Part shown: one piece after another, positions 7,238 through 15,606 of the stretch | How the letters are laid out: each line of letters starts with the position of its first letter | How positions within the stretch are numbered: the stretch's first letter is position 1 | Assembly: GCF_027568395.1 (NCBI RefSeq) | Contig: NZ_JANKZL010000003.1 | Span: 1-64,000, forward strand | Reading direction: 5' to 3' | Length of the DNA: 64,000 bases | Source of the DNA: Aminobacter sp. HY435 | GTDB lineage: Bacteria; Pseudomonadota; Alphaproteobacteria; Rhizobiales; Rhizobiaceae | The notes under the pieces: generated by a model | What the model was told of the DNA's origin: nothing | Database searches by the model: none | The model's input: only the letters and a program-made list of their open reading frames with translations | Made by a program: the position numbers and the translations under genes

Positions 7238-8434
7238 TTGACGTCAGGACGACTGCGATTCGCAGACCGGCGATGCGGCGTTGCGCTAACCGTATTGGTT
7301 TCGCTGTTCGCCGCATCATGCACTGCGACCGGCGAACCCGACCTCAACATGGCCAACCCGGCCCTGACAGCGACGACCCAAGGCCAGGCAACGACCGCCG
7401 AGACTGCGACCGGGCAAGCCGTTCCTGCCGACGCCACGGTGGCGACGAATATCGAAGGCTCGACGGCGCTGCCCGACCAGGTCGGTTACGTGCCGATTGC
7501 CAAGCCGGGCTCGGAAAGCCCAGCGGAAGTGGCGATCGAGACTGCAGAGCAGGTGGCGCAGCCGGCACAGGCAGCCGCCGCGGAGCAGGCCAAGACCGAA
7601 GCGGACGCACCAAAGACCGCCGAGGCGAAGCCGGGCAAGCTTCCAGCGCAGCAAGACACCGGGTTCTATCTCACCAATGGCCCCGCAGCCGAACCGGAGG
7701 CGCCGAAGAAGAAGGGATTGTTCGCATCCCTGTTCGGCTCGGCTCCAGCCAAGGCAGCCACGCCCGAGAAGGCCAAGCCGCTGATTGCGACCTCGGCGCC
7801 CGCTGCCGAAACCGCAGAGAAAGCGAAACCGGCCCCGGAGAAGGCCAAGCCACTCATCACGCTCGCGTCCGCCAAGGCCGATTCCAAGCCGCTCGAACTG
7901 GCATCGCTCGGCGGCGGATCGGGCGGCGATTCGGACTGGGCGCTGCCGGGCGTTCGCACCACCGACCTGTTCGAGATCAAGCGCAAGTCCGGAATCAACG
8001 ACGACAGCGACGTCGACCTGCACGAAGACGAGGATCCGGGCCTGCAGCTCGCCTCGGCTGCAGGCATGGCGCGGCTGGCGCCAAACGGCCTGCTCAAGCA
8101 GACCGAGGGCGTCGATGTCGCCTGCCTCAAGCCGTCGCTGGTGCGCGTCCTCAAGACGGTCGAGCAGCGATTCGGCAAGAAGATGATCGTCACTTCCGGC
8201 TACCGCAATCCCGAGCGCAATCGCCGGGCGCGGGGCGCCAAGAACTCGCAGCACATGTACTGCGCGGCAGCCGACATCCAGGTGCCCGGCGTCAGCAAGT
8301 GGGAACTGGCGACCTTCCTGCGCTCCATGCCGGGCCGCGGCGGCGTCGGCACCTATTGCCACACCAATTCCGTGCATGTGGACGTCGGTCCGGAGCGCGA
8401 CTGGAACTGGCGCTGCGGCCGCCGCAGTGGATAA
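7238..8434 (+). CDS. Exported DUF882/YcbK-like peptidase M15 family protein
   Basis: This 398-aa protein is probably an exported cell-wall enzyme of the M15_3/DUF882 group (D,D-peptidase or hydrolase fold). The N-terminus is a signal sequence ending in LFAASC, a near-lipobox, followed by a long Ala/Glu/Lys/Pro-rich linker (residues about 35-240) that would span the periplasm. The C-terminal 130 residues hold the domain: SGYRNPERN, the zinc-binding His-Asp pair in SQHMYCAAADIQV, and the second His in NSVHVDVG. The repeats KAKPLI(A/T) in the linker are low complexity. It lies alone between phaC and the tRNA-Glu pair. Confidence 0.8.
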   Translation: MTSGRLRFADRRCGVALTVLVSLFAASCTATGEPDLNMANPALTATTQGQATTAETATGQAVPADATVATNIEGSTALPDQVGYVPIAKPGSESPAEVAIETAEQVAQPAQAAAAEQAKTEADAPKTAEAKPGKLPAQQDTGFYLTNGPAAEPEAPKKKGLFASLFGSAPAKAATPEKAKPLIATSAPAAETAEKAKPAPEKAKPLITLASAKADSKPLELASLGGGSGGDSDWALPGVRTTDLFEIKRKSGINDDSDVDLHEDEDPGLQLASAAGMARLAPNGLLKQTEGVDVACLKPSLVRVLKTVEQRFGKKMIVTSGYRNPERNRRARGAKNSQHMYCAAADIQVPGVSKWELATFLRSMPGRGGVGTYCHTNSVHVDVGPERDWNWRCGRRSG

Positions 8435-8512
8435 TGCGAAAAAATTGCGCGGCGCAGCAAAAGACGGGTTGCCTGCCGCAAACAACCCAATTATAGACCG
8501 CTTCACCTGAGC

Positions 8513-8587
8513 GCGCCCATCGTCTAGCGGTTAGGACACCGCCCTTTCACGGCGGTAACAGGGGTTCGATTCCCCTTGGGCGTACCA
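8513..8587 (+). tRNA. tRNA-Glu (anticodon TTC), copy 1
   Basis: A full cloverleaf is visible: acceptor strands GCGCCCA/TGGGCGT, anticodon loop CTTTCAC with TTC, T-arm AGGGGTTCGATTCCCCT and an encoded CCA. It is followed by T6CCT5, which can terminate transcription. Confidence 0.97.
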
Positions 8588-8763
8588 GGTTTTTTCCTTT
8601 TTCATTGATGCTTCGGCAGTATTTCCCTGTCTGGTGAATCGCCGGCGTCTTCACCTATGGCACACTGGCGCTCAACAAACTTTGTGGTGAAACTGGCTGC
8701 AATCCGTAGAGTTTCCGGGTTGCCTGTCGCCAACAAGCCAACTATACACCACCTCACCTGAGC

Positions 8764-8838
8764 GCGCCCATCGTCTAGCGGTTAGGACACCGCCCTTTCA
8801 CGGCGGTAACAGGGGTTCGATTCCCCTTGGGCGTACCA
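8764..8838 (+). tRNA. tRNA-Glu (anticodon TTC), copy 2
   Basis: Identical to copy 1 across all 75 bases including CCA, with the same leader CACCTGAGC directly before it. Confidence 0.97.
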
Positions 8839-9126
8839 GGCTTTTCAAGCGCTAAGAAGATACGGACGACGGGTAGCAAGCGGCGATCGTCTATTCATGG
8901 CGCACCCAGATCTTGCCTGGGATTCCGCTCTACCGCGCAGTTCTCCACCCGTTCCCGGTTCCAATCATTTCGGCACAGGACGGAAAGCTGCCGAAGTTGA
9001 TCTCAAGTGCCAGTGCGCTAGTTCCCGGAACAGGTGGTCCGAGGCGACAGCCAGTCCGTGACCAATCATTCGCAGTCAGATGCCAGGAGCACCGGCACGT
9101 GCCCCTATTCCAAAGCAGAGGTCCCA
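8839..9126. other. Intergenic stretch with no recognisable gene
   Basis: About 290 bp between the second tRNA-Glu and a small frameshifted gene. I see no convincing reading frame, strong hairpin or repeat. A GAGG at its right end is the probable ribosome-binding site for the next feature. Confidence 0.5.
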
Positions 9127-9292
9127 ATGAACTTCATTGCCGACTATTTTTGCTGCAATCGACGCAATCGCCGTGATGGCGCTTGTCGCTCTCGCGATCG
9201 TTTCCTTTGCCCGGCAGGAATCGGTCTGGATGGGTATCTTCACCGCAGTGGTCGCACTGTGGGCAGCAGTACGCTTCTTCGGGATCGTCTAG
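9127..9292 (+). pseudogene. Small two-span membrane protein, apparent frameshift at a T5 run
   Basis: ATG at 9127 has GAGG about 8 nt upstream and begins MNFIADYF. At the following TTTTT the frame goes wrong. In the +1 frame the sequence continues as AAIDAIAVMALVALAIVSF, a short polar turn, then a second hydrophobic stretch GIFTAVVALWAAVRFFGIV and a TAG at 9290. One T fewer would give a clean 54-aa protein with two membrane spans. Without repair, translation could only start inside, at ATG 9176, giving 38 aa. Sequencing error and real decay cannot be separated here. Confidence 0.45.
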
Positions 9293-9323
9293 TCGGCGCA
9301 AAATCTGCGCCGTTTGCCCTCCT

Positions 9324-10673
9324 TCACGGCAGCTTGACGGTCGCGACCAATCCGCCTTCGCCCTTGTTGGCCAGTGCAAGTTCACCGCCATGAGCATGCA
9401 CGATCGACCTGGCAATGGACAGCCCGAGGCCTACCCCGCCAGTTTCGCGGTTGCGTGAGCTTTCCAATCGAATGAACGGTTCGAACACGTCTTCCAGGCT
9501 TTGCTCCGGGATACCCGGCCCGTCGTCTTCGACCCTGACAGTGGCTTGGCCGTCTTCTTGGGCGAGTTCGACCCGGACAGAACCGGCATAGCGAATGGCG
9601 TTTTCGACAAGGTTGGAGATGGCGCGCTTCAGGCCGACCGGACGGCAACGCCAGACCAAGCGCTCGGGACCGGAATAGACAATCTTGTGGCCGAGCGCGA
9701 CCTGATCCTCGACAAGGCCTTCGATCATTGCCGCCAGATCGACGCTGCGTGTCTCCTCGCCCTTGCTGTCCTCGCGCGCGAAGGCGAGCGTCGAATCGGT
9801 CATCGCCTGCATCTCGTCGAGGGTGCGCACGACATCTGCTTTCAGCTGATCCTCCTCGATGAACTCGGCGCGCAACCGAAGCGAGGTGATCGGCGTGCGC
9901 AAATCGTGGCTGATCGCCGCCACCATGCGCGTCCGGTCGCGGATGAAGCGCGACAGCCGCTCCTGCATGGCATTGAAGGCTTCGACGGTGGTGCGTATCT
10001 CCGCCGGTCCGGCTACGGGGATCGGCGCGACCACCTCGCCGCGCCCGAGCCTATCGGCTGAAGCTGCCAGCGCGCGCATCGGCCCGGTGATGCGCCGAAC
10101 CAGCAACGCCACGGCTATCAAGGTGATGATCGCGGTGCTCCCCAGCGACATCAGCCATGGCCACGACCAGCCAATTGTCGGTGTCCTGAGCTCCGACGAC
10201 GCATTGAGCCATTTGCCGTCCTCGAGCGGGATCGAGATCGACACGCCAGGCAGGTGGCTGCGCCGGCGTTGCTGGGCGCTGCGCTTGCCACCTTCGTCGG
10301 TAGGCGACTTGGCAAAGCGCACCCGGGGCATTCCTCCATGCAGGGACAGCTCTTCGCTCAATTCTCCGGCAAAGCGCGCCTCGGCCGTGGTCATGCCATT
10401 TGCCGGCAGCGTGCTCTGGTCAGCGATGACCAGACGAACGCGCCGCGAGCTGAGGGCATCGGCCAGGCGGCTCGCCATTTCCGGTGTGGCCTGGTCGATC
10501 ACTTCAACAAAGGTGGCGATCCGTTCGAGCAGACCGAACTGGACGGCCGCCGCGACTGCGCGGTTTCGCTCCCCCGAAAACGCCAGGAAGCTTGCGACAT
10601 AGGCCGTCACCAGCCCCGCGACCAGGAGTGCGGCGAGTTGGCCGCCAAGGCTCTTGGGCAGCAGCAGCCTCAC
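9324..10673 (-). CDS. Membrane sensor histidine kinase (EnvZ-like)
   Basis: This 449-aa kinase would autophosphorylate and pass phosphate to the response regulator encoded just upstream. From the N-terminus it has a membrane helix (about 10-32), a periplasmic sensor region of about 135 residues with a basic KRSAQQRRR patch, a second helix (about 170-195), a HAMP domain (RRITGPMRALAASADRLGRG), HisKA with the phospho-acceptor in ISHDLRTPITSL, and HATPase_c with N box NLVENAIRYA, G1 DDGPGIP and G2 GGVGLGLS. I choose the GTG whose first bases overlap the regulator stop (GTGA); a longer frame would run deep into the regulator gene. The signal is unknown, but the divergent EF-hand gene suggests a metal or envelope cue. 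Confidence 0.88.
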   Translation of the reverse strand: MRLLLPKSLGGQLAALLVAGLVTAYVASFLAFSGERNRAVAAAVQFGLLERIATFVEVIDQATPEMASRLADALSSRRVRLVIADQSTLPANGMTTAEARFAGELSEELSLHGGMPRVRFAKSPTDEGGKRSAQQRRRSHLPGVSISIPLEDGKWLNASSELRTPTIGWSWPWLMSLGSTAIITLIAVALLVRRITGPMRALAASADRLGRGEVVAPIPVAGPAEIRTTVEAFNAMQERLSRFIRDRTRMVAAISHDLRTPITSLRLRAEFIEEDQLKADVVRTLDEMQAMTDSTLAFAREDSKGEETRSVDLAAMIEGLVEDQVALGHKIVYSGPERLVWRCRPVGLKRAISNLVENAIRYAGSVRVELAQEDGQATVRVEDDGPGIPEQSLEDVFEPFIRLESSRNRETGGVGLGLSIARSIVHAHGGELALANKGEGGLVATVKLP

Positions 10674-11392
10674 GACGCGTCCCTCACGTCGGCGCTGAAC
10701 ACGTAGCCCCCGCCCCACACCGTCTTAATGATGTTCGGGTTCTTCGGATCGGTCTCGAGCTTTTTCCTCAGGCGGCTGACCTGATTGTCGATCGACCGGT
10801 CGAAGGGCTGCGCGTCGCGCCCGCTGGTCAGGTCCATGAGTTGATCGCGCGTCAGCACCATGCGCGGCCGTTGCACCAGCGCGGAAAGCAGCCGGAACTC
10901 GGCGGTGGACAAGGGGACGGCGACACCGTCCCCGCTCACCACCTCCCGCCGCGCCAGATCGAACACCCAGCGGTCGAAGACAATCTTCTTCTCAGGCGCG
11001 GCCTCCCTGGCGCGGGGCAGCGTCGTCGCCCGCCGCAGCACCGCCTTGATCCGCGCCAGCAACTCCCTCGGATTGAACGGCTTGACGACATAATCGTCGG
11101 CGCCGATCTCCAGCCCGACGATGCGGTCGGCGTCGTCGGCCATCGCGGTCAGCATGATGATCGGGATATTGAGGCTCTCGCGCAGATGCCGGCACAGCGA
11201 CAGCCCATCCTCCCCCGGCATCATGACGTCAAGGATGACGAGATCGACGGCGCTGCACCGCAGGAGTTCGCGCGCTTCGGCCGCACCGGCTGCAAGCGAG
11301 ATGCGCAGACCCTGCTTTTCGAGGTATCGGCCAAGCGGTTCGCGAATGTCGCGCTGATCGTCGACGACGAGTATGTGAGGCGTTGCATCCAT
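10670..11392 (-). CDS. OmpR/PhoB-family response regulator
   Basis: A 240-aa regulator with an N-terminal receiver domain: acidic pocket VDDQRD, phospho-acceptor Asp in LVILDVMMPGEDG, Thr in MLTAM and Lys in DDYVVKPFNPREL. The C-terminal winged-helix DNA-binding domain (RPRMVLTRDQLMDLTSG... VSRLRKKLE... TVWGGGYVF) is of OmpR type. The stop codon overlaps the kinase start by 4 bp, so the two form a coupled operon. The gene is divergent from the EF-hand protein, with a 191-bp shared promoter region that is the obvious place for its binding sites. Confidence 0.92.
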   Translation of the reverse strand: MDATPHILVVDDQRDIREPLGRYLEKQGLRISLAAGAAEARELLRCSAVDLVILDVMMPGEDGLSLCRHLRESLNIPIIMLTAMADDADRIVGLEIGADDYVVKPFNPRELLARIKAVLRRATTLPRAREAAPEKKIVFDRWVFDLARREVVSGDGVAVPLSTAEFRLLSALVQRPRMVLTRDQLMDLTSGRDAQPFDRSIDNQVSRLRKKLETDPKNPNIIKTVWGGGYVFSADVRDAS

Positions 11393-11583
11393 GACCTGAT
11401 TTCTATCGCAGCTTGCGCGCGCGCCTAGGGGCCAGGTGCGGCCCGGGCTTGGAAATTTGTATCAGTTTGTCGCAACGGGCCGGCTTGCACCAATGCATTA
11501 CACTTTGGCGGCGTTGCTGGGATACTTCTGCGACTTGCGCCGCCTATCTCATGTTCATCGCAACTCGACAAAAGAGAGACACG

Positions 11584-12171
11584 ATGAAAAAGACAGCAAC
11601 GATCTCCGCACTGGCCGTCGCCATCGCAGCCATCGGCGCCAGCGCCGGAATGGCGCAGAACGCATCCGACGCCTCCACCGCAAAGCCCGTCGCCCAGTTG
11701 GCGAACTGGTTCGGCGGCCACGGCGGTGACAGGGATGGCCACGGCCGCGGCGGCAAGCGTGGCGACGATCGCGGCGAAGGCCGCGGCGGCAAGATGATGC
11801 GCCAGATCCAAACCTTCGACCTGAACAAGGACGGTACGGTCACGCAGGACGAGGTCGACCAGTTCCGCAAGGCGCAGATTGACAAGTTTGACGCCAACAA
11901 GGACGGCACGTTGTCGCTCGACGAATACCAGGCGCTGTGGATGGACCAAATGCGCGAGCGCATGGTCGACGCCTTCCAGGAGCACGACAATGACGGTAAC
12001 GGCCAGGTGACGCTCGACGAGTTCAACAAGCGTTTCAACGGCCTGGTCGAGCGCCTCGACCGCAACGGCGACGGCAAGCTGAACGCCGACGATCGCGGCG
12101 GCCGCCGCCCGGTTGCGCCGGCCGGCGATGCCGCTCCGAAGACAGAGCCGGACGCCGCCCCCCAGCAGTAG
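11584..12171 (+). CDS. Exported EF-hand calcium-binding protein
   Basis: This 195-aa protein starts with a clear signal peptide (MKKTATISALAVAIAA, cleavage near GMAQ/NA). After a Gly/Arg/Asp/His-rich linker there are four EF-hand loops: DLNKDGTVTQDE, DANKDGTLSLDE, DNDGNGQVTLDE and DRNGDGKLNADD. Each keeps most Ca2+-ligand positions, the last ending in Asp instead of Glu. It ends with a Pro/Ala-rich tail. It probably binds Ca2+ or another divalent ion in the periplasm. It is transcribed divergently from the two-component pair, making it a candidate target gene of that system. Confidence 0.88.
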   Translation: MKKTATISALAVAIAAIGASAGMAQNASDASTAKPVAQLANWFGGHGGDRDGHGRGGKRGDDRGEGRGGKMMRQIQTFDLNKDGTVTQDEVDQFRKAQIDKFDANKDGTLSLDEYQALWMDQMRERMVDAFQEHDNDGNGQVTLDEFNKRFNGLVERLDRNGDGKLNADDRGGRRPVAPAGDAAPKTEPDAAPQQ

Positions 12172-12192
12172 GCGAGCCGAAGACCTCGAAGA

Positions 12193-12224
12193 CCGACGCC
12201 ACGGCTCCTCGGCCGTGGCGTCGG
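12193..12224 (+). terminator. Strong hairpin after the EF-hand gene
   Basis: A perfect 13-bp stem (CCGACGCCACGGC) with a 6-nt loop begins about 20 bp after the stop codon. There is no run of T after it, but the stability of the stem makes it the likely transcript end. Confidence 0.65.
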
Positions 12225-12330
12225 CATATGCATGCTGGAGTTACCCCGGCTCCGTGCCGTATGTTGGCACGAAGCCTTGGCGGTCACGTACCGCTGTGGC
12301 GCAGAGAACCTTGCCGGGGCGCCTTGCATC

Positions 12331-12498
12331 ATGAGAATCGCAATCATCATCCTCGCCTGCCTTGCCTTGTCCGCATGTGGCATGGCCAAGGCCGCGCGGG
12401 TCGGCGGTCAGACCTTCGACAAGTACGGCTGCCTGGCACGGGACTTCAAGGGACACGCCCCATGCGACCACAGCGACGCCGAGCCGGGCAAGCCGTGA
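12331..12498 (+). CDS. Small lipoprotein, 55 aa
   Basis: The start MRIAIIILACLALSACG gives a short hydrophobic signal with a clear lipobox (LSAC) at residues 13-16, so the mature protein would be a lipid-anchored peptide of about 40 residues. It contains two more Cys (YGCLARDF, APCDHS) that could form a disulphide. No family recognised. It is flanked by the EF-hand gene and the PhnA-like gene but not obviously in an operon with either. Confidence 0.65.
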   Translation: MRIAIIILACLALSACGMAKAARVGGQTFDKYGCLARDFKGHAPCDHSDAEPGKP

Positions 12499-12620
12499 CG
12501 GAGGTGCTCAGCCGCGGGACGCCAGCGACAAATGCGGCTGTTTTGCCCATGGGGGTTTACGCCATGGCGCTGGCATCCTAGTTCGGCCCGACAGCAATCT
12601 TGCAGCCTGAGGATCAGACC

Positions 12621-12845
12621 ATGTCAGACGAGATCATTGTTCGAGACAGCAACGGCACCCAACTGAGCGAGGGTGACTCGGTCACGCTGATCAAGGACCT
12701 GAAGGTCAAGGGCACTTCCGAGACGATCAAGCGCGGCACGATGGTCAAGAACATCCGCCTCAACGGCAACCCCGGCGAGATCGAATGCAATACCAAGCAG
12801 GTCAAGGGCCTGGTGCTGAAAACCGAGTTTCTGAAAAAGGCCTGA
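12621..12845 (+). CDS. PhnA/YjdM-type small protein (C-terminal domain only)
   Basis: This 74-aa protein matches the C-terminal domain of the YjdM (PhnA) family: IIVRDSNGTQLSEGDSVTLIK, then KVKGTSETIKRGTMVKNIRL and GLVLKTEFLKK. The zinc-ribbon found at the N-terminus of full-length YjdM is missing, which is common in rhizobial versions. The family name comes from the E. coli phosphonate cluster, but it is not known to act on phosphonates, and no phn genes are present here. Biochemical role uncertain. Confidence 0.8.
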   Translation: MSDEIIVRDSNGTQLSEGDSVTLIKDLKVKGTSETIKRGTMVKNIRLNGNPGEIECNTKQVKGLVLKTEFLKKA

Positions 12846-12893
12846 GCCGCCTTCGTCAACGCGACTTTAAGCTCTCGGGTCCAGACTCGACGC

Positions 12894-13622
12894 ATGTCTG
12901 GATTCGCGCTTCCAAGGTTGAGATGGCTGCTGCTCGGCGCGCTTGCGGCGGGCGGCTGGGCCATGACCCAGGAGGTCCCGAGCAAGGCTCCTCTGAACGA
13001 CGGCCCGACGCGAACCGCAAGCCGGACACGTAACGACCCGGCTCCCCGCAAGGAGGCGACCGCCCCTCGCCCCAAGCTCAACGTGGCGCCACGGACTGAC
13101 ACTGCCGTCGTTCGCCCAAAGGCGGATGTCGAACCGCGTCCCACAAAGGTTGCTCCACAAAAGACGGCGACTGCGCAACGCCCAAAGAGCGAACCTGTGC
13201 GCCAGACAGCGGGCGTGGAGCGGCCCAAATCCGCAGTTTCGTCCCAGCAGAAAGCCCGGCGCGCAACACGTCCGCAATCCGAGCTCAAGACTGCCTCGAT
13301 TTCGAAGGAACCTAAGCCCGCGCCTCGCCCGGAAACGGCGAAAACCACCGCCAAACCGTCGCCGGCCACGAGCCTGAACGTTCTGTACACCAGCACGACA
13401 GCCTATCTGCGCAAGCGCCCTGAGACTGCATCGCCGGTACTGCACAAGCTCAAGCAGGGCGAAAGCGTTCGCGTGTTTGCCCGCGACGGAAACTGGACCC
13501 TGGTTTCGGCGTCCGGGCGCAAGGGCTGGCTGCACGACGACGTGTTGAAGCCCGCCGATCCGGCGGCGCCTCGCCCCAAGGAAGCGCTGGCGGCCCCGGC
13601 CAGGCCAGCCAATCCGGGCTAG
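12894..13622 (+). CDS. SH3-domain envelope protein with basic Pro-rich linker
   Basis: A 242-aa protein with an N-terminal membrane anchor or signal (LRWLLLGALAAGGWAM), about 130 residues rich in Pro, Lys, Arg, Thr and Ala without clear order, and a bacterial SH3 (SH3_3) domain at about residues 160-225 (TAYLRKRPETASPVLHKLKQGESV ... RKGWLHDDVL). SH3b domains usually bind peptidoglycan or other cell-wall material, so I infer a periplasmic cell-wall-associated role. It lies alone between the PhnA-like gene and map. Confidence 0.75.
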   Translation: MSGFALPRLRWLLLGALAAGGWAMTQEVPSKAPLNDGPTRTASRTRNDPAPRKEATAPRPKLNVAPRTDTAVVRPKADVEPRPTKVAPQKTATAQRPKSEPVRQTAGVERPKSAVSSQQKARRATRPQSELKTASISKEPKPAPRPETAKTTAKPSPATSLNVLYTSTTAYLRKRPETASPVLHKLKQGESVRVFARDGNWTLVSASGRKGWLHDDVLKPADPAAPRPKEALAAPARPANPG

Positions 13623-13758
13623 GCCCCGGCTTTTGCGGCGCAAATCGGCGCATTTGACCATGGATTTGGCATTGCGGGTTGAATCCTAAAGCGTCCGGTG
13701 CCAAATCTGCGGCAACAGTTCGCAAGTCCTTGCGACAAAGAAACACCGGCAGAAGTTC

Positions 13759-14586
13759 ATGGTCAGCTATCTCGACGCCGCCACGGCGCCCCTCAGGAAT
13801 ACGGGCCAGATCCGTCTCTATGGCACGGAAGCGTTCGAAGGCATGCGCAAGGCCTGCCAGCTCACAGCGCTGTGCCTCGACGAGGTCGCCGATCGCGTCG
13901 CTCCCGGCGTTACGACCGAATCCATCGACCGCTTCGTGTTCGAATTCGGCATGGACAATGGCGCGATGCCGGCCACGCTCAACTACCGTGGCTACACCAG
14001 GTCGAGCTGCACCTCGATCAACCACGTTGTCTGCCACGGCATTCCCGACAACAAGCCACTCAAGGACGGCGATATCGTCAACATCGACGTGACCTATATC
14101 CTTGACGGCTGGCACGGCGATTCAAGCCGCATGTACCCGGTCGGCAACATCAAGCGCGCCGCCGAGCGCCTGCTCGAAGTCACCCACGAGTGCCTGATGC
14201 GCGGCATTGCCGCGGTGCGCCCAGGCGCACGCACCGGCGCCATCGGCGCGGCGATCCAGACCTATGCCGAAGCCGAGCGCTGCTCGGTCGTCCGAGACTT
14301 CTGCGGCCATGGCGTTGGCGCCCTCTTCCATGACGCGCCAAACATCCTGCATTACGGCACGGTCAATGAAGGCGTGGAGATGCGCGAAGGCATGATCTTC
14401 ACCATCGAACCGATGATCAATCTCGGCCGCCCGCATGTGAAGGTGCTTTCCGACGGCTGGACCGCGGTGACGCGGGATCGCTCGCTGTCGGCGCAATACG
14501 AGCATACCGTGGGCGTCACGGCCACCGGCTGCGAGATCTTCACGCTGTCGCCCAAGGGGCTCGACCGCCCGGGCTTGCCCGCATAA
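13759..14586 (+). CDS. map: Type I methionine aminopeptidase
   Basis: It removes the initiator Met from nascent proteins. The 275-aa protein has the pita-bread fold residues: His in INHVVCHGIP, metal Asp in NIDVTYILDGWHGDSSR, His in CGHGVGALFHDAP, Glu in FTIEPM and Glu in QYEHTVGV. The start MVSYLDAA is preceded by AGAAG. A second, diverged MetAP gene occurs at 25906-26685. The next gene is radC, a neighbourhood also common in other Rhizobiales. Confidence 0.93.
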   Translation: MVSYLDAATAPLRNTGQIRLYGTEAFEGMRKACQLTALCLDEVADRVAPGVTTESIDRFVFEFGMDNGAMPATLNYRGYTRSSCTSINHVVCHGIPDNKPLKDGDIVNIDVTYILDGWHGDSSRMYPVGNIKRAAERLLEVTHECLMRGIAAVRPGARTGAIGAAIQTYAEAERCSVVRDFCGHGVGALFHDAPNILHYGTVNEGVEMREGMIFTIEPMINLGRPHVKVLSDGWTAVTRDRSLSAQYEHTVGVTATGCEIFTLSPKGLDRPGLPA

Positions 14587-14669
14587 TATCGCCTGGCCGG
14601 TGATCGGCCAGCCGTTTGGCGCTCATCCTGCGCAGACAGGCCTGGCGCCGGTGGGGGTGGCACCGGCGA

Positions 14670-15419
14670 ATGGCGAACAGCGATCATGACGAGCGCGGTT
14701 TTTTCGGCGAGCAAGCCGCTGCACCAATCAAGCGCGACCCCGCACCGGAAAAACCCCACTATCTCGGGCATCGCGACAGGCTGCGCGAACGCTTTTCCGC
14801 ATCCGGAGACGCGCTTGCCGACTACGAGTTGCTGGAACTCCTCCTGTTCAGGCTGATCCCACGCGCCGACACCAAGCCGGTGGCCAAGGCCCTGCTCGGC
14901 CGCTTCGGCACGCTGGCCGAGGTTCTTGGCGCGCCGGCCAGCCTGCTGCAGGAGACAAAGGGCATCGGCCCGGCGGTCGCGCTCGACCTGAAGATCATCG
15001 CGGCGTCCGCCAGGCGCATGGCGCGCGGCGAAATCAGCGGCCGCGAGATCCTGTCATCGTGGAACCTGGTGCTCGATTATTGCCGCGCCGCGATGGCGTT
15101 CGAGGAGCGAGAACAGTTCCGCATCCTGTTTCTTGACAAGAAGAACGTGCTGATCGCCGACGAGGTCCAGCAGCAGGGTACTGTCGACCACACCCCGGTC
15201 TATCCCCGCGAAGTGATCAAGCGGGCGCTGGAACTGTCGGCAACGGCAATCGTGCTCGTGCACAACCACCCCTCCGGCGATCCGACGCCATCGCGCGCCG
15301 ACATCGATATGACCAAGACCATCATCGAGACGGCCAAGCCTCTGGGCATCGCCGTGCACGACCACATCATCATCGGCAAGAAAGGTTTTGCCAGCATGAA
15401 GGGCCTGCTGCTGATCTAG
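14670..15419 (+). CDS. radC: RadC-family JAB-domain protein
   Basis: A 249-aa protein with an N-terminal helix-hairpin-helix region ([19 protein letters not shown]... [14 protein letters not shown]) and a C-terminal MPN/JAB domain holding the JAMM metal site: Glu in ADEVQQQG, H-x-H in [13 protein letters not shown] and the Asp that follows. The family is widely named DNA repair protein RadC, but a repair role is not established; a metal-dependent hydrolase is the structural prediction. The ATG at 14670 fits the family start. Confidence 0.88.
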   Translation: MANSDHDERGFFGEQAAAPIKRDPAPEKPHYLGHRDRLRERFSASGDALADYELLELLLFRLIPRADTKPVAKALLGRFGTLAEVLGAPASLLQETKGIGPAVALDLKIIAASARRMARGEISGREILSSWNLVLDYCRAAMAFEEREQFRILFLDKKNVLIADEVQQQGTVDHTPVYPREVIKRALELSATAIVLVHNHPSGDPTPSRADIDMTKTIIETAKPLGIAVHDHIIIGKKGFASMKGLLLI

Positions 15420-15466
15420 CGCATCGGCCCGAAAATCGGACCCGATTTTCGGAAAGCACGATGCGC
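15419..15466. repeat. Rhizobial-type intergenic palindrome 1
   Basis: An outer inverted repeat GCGCATCG/CGATGCGC encloses an inner one, CCGAAAATCG/CGATTTTCGG, around an ACC centre. Nested palindromes of this kind (with GATTTTCGG cores) are scattered between genes in Rhizobiales genomes. It starts at the radC stop. Confidence 0.75.
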
Positions 15467-15480
15467 CAACCCAGTAAGTT

Positions 15481-15520
15481 AGAGCGTCCTTTGTGCGTCC
15501 ATTCGGACGCACGGCGCTCT
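15481..15520. repeat. Rhizobial-type intergenic palindrome 2
   Basis: AGAGCG/CGCTCT encloses GTGCGTCC-ATTC-GGACGCAC. It has a different sequence from palindrome 1, which it follows after 14 bp. Both sit between the convergent radC and tig genes and could act as bidirectional transcript ends. Confidence 0.7.
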
Positions 15521-15552
15521 AGCCGCCGGCGCGCTGCTACACGCGAAAACCA

Positions 15553-15582
15553 AAGGGCCGCCGGATTTCCCCGGCGGCCCTT
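15553..15582 (-). terminator. Intrinsic terminator of tig
   Basis: A perfect 12-bp stem AAGGGCCGCCGG/CCGGCGGCCCTT with a 6-nt loop lies 24 bp after the tig stop; on the minus strand it is followed by TGGTTTTCG. Confidence 0.8.
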
Positions 15583-15606
15583 GGCGTTCCGATCGGTCGC
15601 GTCGCC

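Larger units (their letters stand above)
8466..8838 (+). repeat. Tandem duplication of tRNA-Glu with its upstream region
   Basis: Bases 8466-8587 and 8717-8838 are copies at a 251-bp offset. The tRNA part is identical in both. The roughly 47 bp upstream, from GGGTTGCCTG to CACCTGAGCG, is also conserved with several substitutions, so each copy carries its own promoter-proximal sequence. The intervening bases are not conserved. Confidence 0.85.
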
